A stretch of 64,000 nt of DNA from Ciona intestinalis (taxonomy: Eukaryota > Chordata > Ascidiacea > Phlebobranchia > Cionidae), in contig NW_004190418.1 in NCBI RefSeq assembly GCF_000224145.3, positions 1 to 64,000 on the forward strand, written 5' to 3'. Shown here one piece after another: positions 54,417-64,000 of this stretch; within the stretch, counting starts at the first letter, position 1, and every line of letters begins with the position of its first letter. A model generated the notes under the pieces. The model was not told where the DNA came from and searched no databases. It saw only the letters and a list, made by a program, of their open reading frames with translations. The position numbers and the translations under genes are program-made.

Positions 54417-57400
54417 TTAGTCGAGTCCGAACTCTAGATCTTCGTTCGTGATGTCTTGTATAAGTATCCGTTGTGGGGATTCCCCGACATAATTATCTTT
54501 CAAAACCTCAGTCACCGGACGAACCTTGGAATAAACCTCGTTAAACGATGACATCATAATACAACAACACTCACCCCCGAGTGGCCGATATTTTCCTCGA
54601 TGTCGATTTCTTCGAGGTCGGGAAGGTCATCGAGGTCAAAGGTCACGTCAGAGGTGTCTAAACATAGAAATCCAATATTATTCAGAGGAAATGTTTTAAA
54701 ATGAGATGCTTACGTATTGTGATGTCATCATCTGCCTTTGTTTGTTCTATTGTGATGTCATCATCTACCTTTGTTTGTTCTATTGTGATGTCATCATCTG
54801 CTTTTCTTTGTTCTAATGTGATGTCATCATCTGCCTTTGTTTGTTCTATTGTGATGTCATCATTTTTCTTTCTTTGTTCTAATGTGATGTCATCGTTTTC
54901 TTTTGTTTGTTCTATTGTGATGTCATCACCAGTCATGGTTGGTTTGATTATGACATCACTATTTGATTCCTGATCCATTATTACATCACAATCAAACATT
55001 GGGACGGGGGTGACCTCCGATTCCACTAAAACAAAAGTTTTAGAAACATTTCAATAAACAAACCAACTCCTACGTTTATTTCCATCTTTTTCTCTTCGTT
55101 CCTCGGCCTGCTTGCGAATATTGTACAAATAATCGACACTTTGTTGAATTTTGATTCGTTCCTTATTCACCCAACGTTGTCGCTCGGCTCGCTCAGCGTC
55201 GTGACCCCCTGTGTGCCACGCCTCAGCGCATGCACGATCACGGGGGAATACCGGTCTGCAACGATTGTTACGTCACTTACACCCAATGTTTAATTATGAC
55301 ATCATAACCACCTGTCATCCAAATACGTCAACTCTTTCAATCGAACAATCAAATTTTTGCGATAAAATCTAATTTTCTTGACGACAGGATTTCCCATTAG
55401 GTTAAGAACTCTCTGTTGGATGAAAGTAACTTGTGATAATTCAATGTTGTATGATATGGTTTAAATCCAAACCAACACAAGACACTATTAATTAAAATCC
55501 TTGGAGATTATGGCAAACCACAAGCCAACCCACCAGCCCCTTCATTCGTTCAAACACCCCGATCGTCTCCGGGTCTTCGATCCTATTGTACGACACGTCA
55601 AGCACCGTAATCTCGTCGCAACTTGTAAGGTGTTCTAGCGCCTCCGGTGTTGAGATACAATTATGAGCGAGCTGTAAACTTTCAAGTCGGGGAAGACAAG
55701 CTGGGGTAAGATGGGTGGTTAGTGGGGTAAGATGGGTTGGGGTTAATTAACTTTGTACGAACATAAGTTTTCAACTTTGGTGAGTTGGTTGTTCGAAAGA
55801 TTCAACACGCGAAGGTCTTGCAGCTTTTCCAGGTTCTCGATCTTTTCAATCAAGTTTTGTTGGAGATAAAGACATCTGTTGGTGTATAATGGTTATTATG
55901 ACATCACAACCACACATAATACGTTGTTATGACATCACAATAGTCACCTTAATTGAACATTATGATCAAGGTTTTCTATCTTACGCAACCCGTTAACCTC
56001 CAACCAAATACATTTAAGTCCAACGTATTCTTCCAAATTCTCAATTCTCCACCAACCTGGATGTATATAAGGGGCAACACTGTATATGAATGTCAATATA
56101 TAAGGGGCAACACTGTATATGAATGTCAATATATAAGGGGCAACACTGTATATGAATGTCAATATATAAGGGGCAACACTGTATATGAATGTCAATATAT
56201 AAGGGGCAACACTGTATATGAATGTCAATATATAAGGGGCAACACTGTATATGAATGTCAATATATAAGGGGCAACACTGTATATGAATGTCAATATATA
56301 AGGGGCAACACTGTATATGAATGTCAATATATAAGGGGCAACACTGTATATGAATGTCAATATATAAGGGGCAACACTGTATATGAATGTCAATATATAA
56401 GGGGCAACACTGTATATGAATGTTAATATATAAGGGGCAACACTGTATATGAATGTCAATATATAAGGGGCAACATTTTATATTCCAATGACTTTTCCAA
56501 GGGGTAAATATTATTAAGCTCATCTACCATCAGACAATAAATCAACATGGAGTGAAACGATGATAGAGTAACTTATGACATCATAATCACCTTTATAATG
56601 TAAATAAATATTATCGTTCAAATACGGCGTCGAATAAAGTTTGTTCTTTTTACAGATTTGTTTCAACGCAGCTTTTGTCATCCTGTTAAAATATCGACCA
56701 ATCAGAATCAAGTTTCAAATTCAAACCGACTAATCACAACCGTGGATATTTTGACATTTCTTTTTCCTCGTTTTCCCGCTTTTTCTTTTCCTCCATCGTT
56801 TCCACGGCAACCACAATACACCTGTCAATCAAACTTTAGTTTTCAACGAACAACAACATAGAAATCTTACTTTTCTTCTGACTTTTCCACTGGACCGACT
56901 TCAGACTTTTCCGCTTGAACGACTTTAGACTTTTCCGCTTGAATGACTTCGGACTTTTCCGCATGAACGACTTCCATATATTCTACAAAAAAACATGTCA
57001 CAAACCACATTATGACATCACAATGAAAATACAAACCAACTTTTGTCGATTTTATTTCCGGATCTTTTTGCTCGGTCGCCTCCTTACTGACACCAAGTGG
57101 CTTGTTAACCTCAACAGCGCTCTACTCATAGAAACAACATTAATGTTTGTTAAATAAACCAAAGTAAATATTTTACTTTCGATAACTTCGCTCGTTCCGA
57201 CATTTCCGAAACAAAATCTTCGATTGTTCGTGTCGAGCGTTGTTGTTTTAATGCATCTGTAATTATGATGTCATAGTATTACTTGTGACATCATTGATGA
57301 CATCACACCCACCTATTCTACGTTGCGCGACCTTGCTCGGGTCCAACCTCCAACCCGGGTAAAGTTCCTCCAGTGTTGCCATGTCGATTCCCAACTTTGA

Positions 57401-58034
57401 GGCTGCGGGGGTTAAACAATACTGATAAATACATCCGGCAACACTGCACCACAAACTTACCTTCCGATAATTCTTCAACATCTTGTTTCTCCTGAATATA
57501 AAGAAGGGGTTACTAAAGGTCAAAGGTAACTACAGGTCAAAGGTAACTAAAGGTTGAAGGTAACTACAGGTCAAAGGTAACTACAGGTCAAAGGTAACTA
57601 CAGGTTGAAGGTAACTACAGGTTGAACGTAACTACAGGTTGAACGTAACTACAGGTTGAAGGTAACTACAGGTTGAAGGTAACTACAGGTTGAAGGTAAC
57701 TACAGGTCAAAGGTAACTACAGGTCAAAGGTAACTACAGGTTGAAGGTAACTACAGGTTGAAGGTAACTACAGGTTGAAAGTAACTAAAGGTCAAAGGTT
57801 ACTAAAGGTCAAACCTCGATAGTGGAAACGGATCCCGTTGTTGATGCTACTTCCGATTCTTCATCCATTGTTTCGTCATAATCGTCGTCGTTCGTTTCTT
57901 TTTTATTTTCCTAAAAGTTTTCAAAATTTATTCGACGCAAAATTCTTAACATTTTACAACTTTACCAAATTAGGTGTTGTGATGGGTGAATCCCCCGATG
58001 CGATATCATCCGGCAGTTCAACAATTAACGGCAT
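54417..58034 (-). CDS. DNAAF1: Dynein axonemal assembly factor 1 (LRRC50)
   Basis: Cytoplasmic LRR protein needed to pre-assemble ciliary dynein arms. Seventeen exons high to low: 58034-57966, 57910-57815, 57491-57461, 57402-57313, 57256-57177, 57121-57037, 56982-56871, 56821-56741, 56682-56591, 56056-55948, 55875-55763, 55700-55534, 55412-55312, 55255-55074, 55025-54714, 54657-54575, 54536-54417; 640 residues (human 725). [20 protein letters not shown] matches human PRMTKSSLQKLCKQHKLY. LRRs: [89 protein letters not shown] is the LRR cap. An acidic tail ends in [10 protein letters not shown], conserved in human. The N-terminal 220 residues are acidic/AEKSEV repeats. Exon 15 is a 33-bp coding minisatellite. 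The start of the last exon is less certain. Confidence 0.92.
54717..54960 (-). repeat. In-frame 33-bp coding minisatellite in DNAAF1
   Basis: About 6.5 units encode [11 protein letters not shown] or [11 protein letters not shown]. Every unit carries TGATGTCA (TGACATCA on the coding strand) and a TTGTTC run, so this coding repeat is an amplified degenerated octamer. Confidence 0.95.
56058..56485. repeat. 33-bp tandem repeat in DNAAF1 intron 9
   Basis: About 13 near-identical units (ATGTCAATATATAAGGGGCA plus 13 bp). The first unit overlaps the exon-10 acceptor region. Near-perfect identity means recent expansion. Open frames occur on both strands but it is intronic. Confidence 0.97.
57504..57812. 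repeat. 17-bp tandem repeat in DNAAF1 intron 2
   Basis: About 18 units of GGTCAAAGGTAACTACA or GGTTGAAGGTAACTACA in two interleaved subtypes. Confidence 0.95.
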
Positions 58035-58049
58035 TCTACCAACCTAACC

Positions 58050-58051
58050 CT
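58050..58051 (-). promoter_or_regulatory. Putative spliced-leader acceptor before DNAAF1
   Basis: TGTCTATGTTATGCAG ends here, in the 36 bp between the upstream stop codon and the DNAAF1 ATG (16 bp upstream of it). Confidence 0.6.
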
Positions 58052-58070
58052 GCATAACATAGACACAACA

Positions 58071-60756
58071 TTAACATTGGGATGAATATTTTATGACAGC
58101 AATCGGTAAAACTTGGTCGGGGTTAAACACGAGATACTCGCTGTGGCCGGTGGTCCACGACGGATGCCCTAATATGGAATCGTCCGATAATCGACCCTGG
58201 GTAAGGATCGAGTTGGAGCCCTCCGGTGGCGAAACACGACATGAATCTTTTGTCGTCACCGTTTGCGTTCTGCCAAGCGCAACCTTGGCAACAAGAACAG
58301 CCCCGGGTGGCGAGAACCTTGTGGCCGCTCGTGCGTGACGGGTAAAATGAAGACCCCGCCCAAAACAACCCCCCACAAAGTCAGATTCGGAAAACCCCGA
58401 TTTTAATATTTTGTCAAAGTTGTCGCTGTTTCCTGATTGGTCAGGAGAATAATACAAGTTTGTCACAATGTCACGGTCCAACGAGCTTTCCATAGAATTG
58501 TTGAAGCTTTTAATCACATGGTTTGGAACAGAAGCGATTATGACATCATCAACACTTGTTGTTTGAACGGAGGTTCCTCGGAAATTGAATTCCTCCCCAT
58601 CCATGTTTGTGATAAAACAATGCCTCAATTCATTCACCAACAAACACTCATTGTCCTCGTTCGAAGTAAAATCCTCGGCCGATGAATCAATCTGATGGTC
58701 GAGGTCGTCAACGGCAACTCGGATGTTTTCCAACCTGGGGGGAAGTTATGGGGATTGTTTTGAATGAATTTATTACAGAAAGAAAGTTCTAATCTACATC
58801 CAAAAGATAAAAAAATAGCGATACGATTTATTTGATAAAGGAGCTTTACATAAAATGTATAAAATGAAACCTCTTCCTCAATTCTTCTTCTTTCCTCATA
58901 ACCCCTGAGTCACGAGCGAGCTCTAAGTCTGCTTGGAGTCTACTGATGACATCATCCTGCATGCTCGCTCGTGCTCGAAGACGAACAATTTCTCGTCGCA
59001 ATCGATGGAACAACGAGGCTTGTGATTGGTACACCTGTCAATCACAACATCACAATCAACATTATATTGTTGCCAGTAGAAAACAAACAAACAACGAAAA
59101 TCCTCCACAACCAACTTACGTTCAAACTTCTCTCACGCCACATCGTCAACTCAAGTTCCATTTCTTTGAGGTCAAGGTCGGTTGTTTCGTTCGTTGCTCC
59201 GTACGAGGGCAAGTAACACATTCGCTTGCAGTTCAACCAAGCGTCGCCGATATTCGAGTATTGACTGTTTAGTATCACGTCGTCGGTAAAACCTGGGGGG
59301 TGTAAGTTGGTTATCCTGGCGTGGCTGGTGAAAGACAGTCTTTATAACATAGATGTTCTGTTACATACACCTTGTGCCCGTCCACAACAGTGGCAGCAAC
59401 AAGCTTTGAATCAGTAACCTCTGGAATAGAAGCGAGCACTTAGCTAATTGTGCCACGGCATGAGAAATAACCTTATTATGACATAACAATACATTGTTAT
59501 GATGTAACAATACAAACCTTGTTTTTCAAAGAAATCCACCGCATTATGATCAGCATTGACCAGTATGACATCATAACCACCAGTGATTGTTGCATCATGT
59601 AATTGTTTCATCATAAAACCCCCCATCCCAACCCCCCGATACTTTTTCCTCACCCCAACGAGGGTAAGTTGCAACACCTGTTGTCCCGGCTTCTCATAGG
59701 ACCGTTCGAAAGTTGAACAACCAATCAAACGATGTTCCACACCTGCATACGTCAGCGATCATTAAGTTAAGATCGGCCCTGTTTGAATCTTTGAACACTT
59801 TAGCAAAGATCAGATTAGTTGAAACAACAAATAGAAGGGAATTAACAGCAAAACAACATTCGTTAAAACACCCTCTGAACTACTTGAGTAAAAAAGTTGA
59901 ATATTTACCGAGATATTTCCGATATTCATCCGCCTCATCTATTTTTTTCTCGTATAATCTACGAATACAATGTTGATGACATCACACACTATGATGACAT
60001 CACAATACCCACTGTACAAGATGTTCTTTTCTTGTTTGAACTTCCGCAAGAAACCCAGGAATCCCGGAAACGAAATCGTCGTCAAAATCTTCGTCCTCAT
60101 CAGAAGATTCGTCGTCGCTGAAGATGTTTGGGGCGTCGTCTGTGGGTGAGGGGGGTGTGTTATTGGTGGGGAGGCATACAGCATAGATATATATAGGAAT
60201 GAACCTGGGAATATTATAAATATTATTATGGTCAATATAAACAACATTTTGTTCGTTGATTATTAAAATAATGAAACCCCACGGTTGGCTATCTGGTAAC
60301 CTGACGAACATAGAAATAACATACCACTGTCATTATTTGCATCGTTGGGTGTTTGATTGACGTTTGTTGCGATTCTTTTGTGCGTTGTTTTCATGAGATG
60401 TTGTAATGTTTGTTCCTCGTCACGAAGCATCAACAAAGTTCGCGACCATTTCCCGCACATTGTTGGGTAGATAATGTCATCTGTGACCTCACTGAGGGTA
60501 ACTCCATATAAGGATGCCGCGACATGAAGCAAATCGGTGTTCGGAACTCCGGGTATTATCTGTTTATAGGATGTTTATGTAGTTTTGTTAACATTATAAC
60601 AAAACTTACTTTTTCATAATTCTTGTGACCTCCTTTCAACAAACGTTCAAAATCGACGATGATTGGACAAACTTTGATGCCTACGTCATCTTCTACGTCA
60701 CAATGTTTCTTGTTAAACGTAACAAACGGCAATCGTAGAACGACGGGAGTCGACAT
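58071..60756 (-). CDS. GNAT acetyltransferase / coiled-coil / PARP-like fusion protein
   Basis: Eight exons high to low: 60756-60610, 60559-60325, 60139-60013, 59958-59909, 59742-59518, 59292-59120, 59034-58871, 58734-58071; 594 residues, all phases agreeing. Residues 1-130: unknown N-terminal domain. 131-155: acidic run (DDESSDEDEDFDDD). About 165-300: GNAT fold, LQLTLVGVRKKYRGVGMGGF with the acetyl-CoA loop RGVGMG, then DVILVNADHNAVDFFEKQGF and TDDVILNSQYSN. About 310-385: coiled coil. About 460-594: PARP-like catalytic domain, DNFDKILKSGFSESDF, GGCFGRGLHFTRHARAATRF, VLVAKVALGRTQ, TTGHSEYLVFNPDQVLPIAV. The C-terminal glutamate of the H-Y-E triad is present (SEY), but the usual HG is YYS and the usual YF is HF, so classical NAD use is uncertain. 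I know no vertebrate protein with this order. Shares an operon-like arrangement with DNAAF1. Confidence 0.75.
59325..59460 (-). repeat. SINE copy (reverse, diverged)
   Basis: In intron 5 of the GNAT-PARP gene. Read on the minus strand it starts CCGTGGCACAATTAGC (box A) and has GGTTACTGATTCAAAGC (box B). Confidence 0.6.
59790..59898 (-). repeat. Interspersed repeat C copy (reverse)
   Basis: TTTAGCAAAGATCAGATTAG, GAAGGGAATTAACAGCAAAA, then AACTACTTGAGTAAAA: reverse of the consensus end to start. In intron 4 of the GNAT-PARP gene. Confidence 0.8.
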
Positions 60757-61391
60757 GATTCTACAATCACCCCCCAACAATGGAGATTCGAAATCGCGTC
60801 GTTTCTATGGTAACCAACTCTCTCGGTAGGTGGCGCTGTTGATGATTGTTTTCGCGGGGAGCGCGGTTCGTCTGTTTCGTCACAATCACTTCGAGCAAGA
60901 CGCGATCAGTCGGTGTGGCGGATAGTCGAATGTCGCGGTCGACGCGATTTTCGATTGGTAGAAGATGTCGCAGCGATTGTTAAACGAGATTAGTTTGTAG
61001 ATTAATGTGTCATAGTGATTTAGTTACTAAAGAAATAACTAATGATAAATATTCACCCGCCATAATATCCGCGGAACAACATTATTTACTCAGATGTAAA
61101 TTTATTAACACTATGTGTATTACGTCATAATTACGACGAGGTGCACGTGATTAATTATTAAGTCGGTCATGTGATAATCGATGATTGTGACGTCACAGAT
61201 GTTCCATTTTATAACGTAATCTAAGATTATTTGTTACGGATGAGTAATTATATTGTGACCTCATAGAGAAGCATATGACGTAACAGTATGTCATTGTCTT
61301 GGTTAGTTGGTGTTTGTGATGTCATAGAAGGGCAGTTTAGTGTTAGTCATTGTTTAAACAATCGTTTATATTCCAGAAGTATAGCATAACA
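60757..61391. other. Divergent spacer GNAT-PARP / C-type lectin
   Basis: Head-to-head. The octamer is intact (TGACGTCA at 61189) within 430 bp of the housekeeping-type gene start. No gene seen. Confidence 0.5.
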
Positions 61392-63660
61392 ATGTTAAAG
61401 AATCGCGATACATCGTCGAACCCGTACCGTGTTCCCCCCCAACCAACATCAACATGGGTGAAAGTTGCCATCGGTATTTTATTTGTAGCCGTGTTGGCGC
61501 TGATGGCCACTGTAGTTTATCTAAGTGAGTTACCGTATAGGATGTTTATGATAATATTATTAAATATCTTTATACCAAACATTAACGAATAATAATGTTG
61601 TTTAACAATCGATGTTTCTTGTTGAACCACCCAACTTTGTGGTGGATAATGTTAAACGAATCCACCACTGATGGTTGTTATATTGATGTAACGTACATTC
61701 ACCGTATAAGTTTAATAACTGGGTGGTTTATATTAATTTAAACAATTAATATTGTAATGGCCTGGTTAATAATATTAAACAATTACGATTGTTCTTTTAT
61801 TGTTGAGCTTATTTGCCCGGTTCTATTACGTCATCGAGGCATCGATTGTTCATCGACCCGATCGCGAATTTTACTTTTTTATCTTTGACATTGATTGTTT
61901 CGCGAATCGATTCAACATTTTAAACAAAGACGTTTTTAACAAGGTGTATTGTGACGTCACGAACCCTTATTATTGTTCGCATTCTACTAATTATTAAAAA
62001 TCTACAAGTCACGTGGTAAATTCAATTAGTGACGTAATAATCCATAACCGCTACAGAGACTTTGGCACACTGTCGCGTTTTGTTTATTAATGTACTGTGA
62101 CGTCATAATGGTTATTTTCCCGAAATCTTTGATAACTTAATTTTCGTTCTAATGCACAAGACGCCTTCTACCTAATGAATAATTCATCCCATCAATAATT
62201 CATGCTCACCCCCCCAAGTGCATTATTCAATTCATTTTATTCTCGCTGCCCAGATGTTGCAGAATATACGGCTTTGTCTCGCTGTGTTTATATTGTACGT
62301 TGGGTTTAGCGGCCACGTTTTCATTTGAAACTTAAGTTCTAGTAGATTTTACCCATAGCGTGTTTTAACGACTGTCGTTTTGCTGTTAAATCCCTTCTCT
62401 TCGTTGTTTTAATTAATTTAATCTTTGCTATAGAATTCAAAGAGATAAAAACAATTTTATTCCTGTTAAAATTTTTAATATTTTGCAGCTGTTATAATGC
62501 AGAGCATGTGCGCCACCACGTGTCCTGTGAACAATGAACCCAGCAGCCGCAAGGTGGCGGTGGTGGACAAAGCCGTGATCATGGCGGACCAGGGGTCAGG
62601 AGGTCAAAGTGGAAACAAGAATATTCGACAGTTGGTGAACAGGATCGATCGCATCGGAGAAGCTGTATCGCGGATACAAAATGACGTCACAGAGCTGGAT
62701 TCTTATTGCAGGTGTTACGTCACAAACACGATTGTTACACTGCGCCACGTAGCGATCGATATTTAATTTAAACTTTCCAATACTACGTCATGTTCGATAA
62801 ATTAATGTCACTCGGATGGATTGCATCTAACACAGATTTATTGAACGTTCATTGATTATGACGTCACAGGCAGCTTTTCTAATTAAGTTTACATCAATCC
62901 TGTGTTACGTCACAATAAACTCTTTTCTTACGTCACAGAACCTTGAGATTACGTGATGGCGCCCCCACGCGAAGCTCTTCACCACTTTCACCGAAAGATG
63001 TCGCTGTGTTGCAGAAAATCCCCAAACTCGAAACTTTTACTAGAGGTCGCTGTAATAATTAACTTAGTTTATTAATTAATGAAGCTTAAACTTATTTATT
63101 CGTTTACCGCGTATGGGTGTTTGTTCAATGACGTAACAATACCATTGTTTACAGGTCTTGACGCGAAGTTAACCCGTTATATGACGCAACAACAACATAT
63201 TTGTGACGAACACCATTATAGATACGGGTTGTATTGTTACGTCGTAGTGGAGGCGAGTCTCAGCCAATCAGAGGCAAGGAATGGTTGCGTCACAAACTTC
63301 GGTAATGACGCAACATTAGCCATTGTAAAAGATCAATTAACGCAAAATTTCATTTCCACAAAACTTCCAAACCTTGTTCATTCTTATTGGATCGGCCTCG
63401 ACCGAGTCCCAGCCGGACAATCTATGACGTCACCAGCCCCATCCTCGGTTCGGAACGGTGTATTCGAATACTCGGATGGCACCCGAGTCCAACGTCACGT
63501 GTGGCAGATGTGGTTACCTAGGTCTGACGTAGATGGGAATTCCCCGACTGGTAATTGCGCTTCGATGACGTATGACCACGTGACGTCAGAATGGCGATGG
63601 CGTGAACAAGATTGTTCTGCCAGGTTGAATTATATTTGTCAATATTTTATTATGTCATAA
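61392..63660 (+). CDS. Type II membrane C-type lectin
   Basis: Four exons: 61392-61524, 62489-62711, 62939-63045, 63155-63660; 322 residues. A short cytoplasmic N terminus is followed by a signal-anchor TM (VAIGILFVAVLALMATVVYL, about 27-46), a stalk with Cys (MCATTCPV) and a heptad-like neck (IRQLVNRIDRIGEAVSRIQN), then a CTLD at about 180-321: HYRYGLYCYVVVEASLSQSE, ARNGC, YWIGLDRV, GNCASMTYDHVTSEWRWREQ, DCSARLNYICQ. The four framework cysteines are there. The calcium/sugar EPN or QPD motif is missing and WND is WRW, so classical Ca-dependent sugar binding is unlikely. The exon-3 donor GTCGCT is unusual but the phase is right, and its acceptor is an octamer (TACGTCACAG). Confidence 0.8.
62325..62460 (+). 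repeat. Interspersed repeat C copy
   Basis: In lectin intron 1: TTTTACCCATAGCGTGTTTT, ACGACTGTCGTTTTGCTG, CTCTTCGTTGTTTTAATTAA, ATTCAAAGAGATAAAA. One of the fullest copies. Confidence 0.85.
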
Positions 63661-64000
63661 TGGACACAACCGCTCGATGGCGCATGGTGAATAATGCTGG
63701 ACATTATACGTCACTTCCTGAACAATGACGTCATATACTTGTAATATGATATCTATGTTTATTTTATTTCTTTTGTAAATATTTATTTCAGATGTTGTCA
63801 CAATAAAACAAAGTATGACGTATTTATATTTCGTTGTGACGTACAATAGAAGGTTTATTGTGACGTCCCAGAGTGGATTTTTGAGATTCCATTGTCCAGA
63901 TGTTCGAAATACCTCTGCAGCGTTTAGCGACGCGCGCGATGATCTAACAGTTAAACAATCGGTTTCCTGTTTGTATTAGGTTGTTTAAATATATTCTATT
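63661..64000. other. Right edge spacer
   Basis: Downstream of the lectin stop. AATAAA near 63803 may be the poly(A) signal. Octamers at 63728 and 63834. No gene seen. Confidence 0.5.

Noticed and set aside
55944-56523. Open frames of 157-171 codons on both strands
   Set aside because: Produced by the 33-bp intronic repeat; only the short exon 56056-55948 in one frame is real (DNAAF1).

Overview
The window is a gene-dense, intron-rich piece of animal nuclear DNA, most likely from a tunicate of the genus Ciona. The reasons are: chordate gene content (a Not-type homeobox gene, a PTH-receptor-like class B GPCR, a class II cytokine-receptor-like gene); introns of mostly 60-500 bp; about 21 genes in 64 kb; same-strand genes packed 36-160 bp apart with a splice acceptor in the gap, as in spliced-leader operons; and AT-rich spacers full of tandem repeats. 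The species is inferred, not proven. I rebuilt gene models by joining exons whose splice phases agree and whose joined protein matches a remembered family. Coordinates are for coding sequence only; UTRs were not mapped.

Layout. 0.5-1.4 kb: two exons of an unidentified membrane protein (+). 1.7-5.1: AS3MT (+). 5.5-7.7: AGXT2 (-). 8.5-10.4: class II cytokine-receptor-like gene (+). 10.7-14.3: DNAJC21 (+). 14.4-16.2: PRR14/Tantalus-like gene (-). 16.9-24.4: USP36 then DHX15 (+), with a sequence gap and a terminal-inverted-repeat element where the middle of DHX15 should be. 24.6-25.8: Not homeobox (-). 28.0-32.0: WBP1/WBP1L-like (+). 32.4-35.7: PTH-receptor-like GPCR (-) with two alternative ectodomain exons. 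37.6-44.1: C8orf76-like, PMS2 and GFER (+), a likely three-gene operon. 45.0-47.8: MRAS-like GTPase (+). 48.6-50.1: Rolling-stone-like membrane protein (-). 50.6-52.4: class A GPCR (-). 53.1-54.2: SNRPB (+). 54.4-60.8: a GNAT/coiled-coil/PARP-like protein followed 36 bp later by DNAAF1 (-). 61.4-63.7: type II membrane C-type lectin (+).

The strongest signal not explained by single genes is an ACGT-centred palindrome, roughly TTRTKACGTMAYAA with core TGACGTCA, present in spacers, introns, splice sites and even coding exons. It occurs in blocks. Around receptor, lectin and homeobox genes it is mostly intact. Inside housekeeping genes it is mostly TGATGTCA or TGACATCA, exactly the two CpG-deamination products. 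This reads like a fossil map of germline gene-body methylation. The same motif repeatedly forms splice acceptors (TGACRTCACAG) and sits just after donors, and in frame it has made DDV/DDI-rich protein segments.

Other points worth following: the unusual GNAT-PARP architecture; a pair of phase-matched alternative exons in the PTH-receptor-like gene; in-frame minisatellites in USP36, PMS2, WBP1L-like and DNAAF1; and a 125-N gap too small to hold the missing DHX15 exons.
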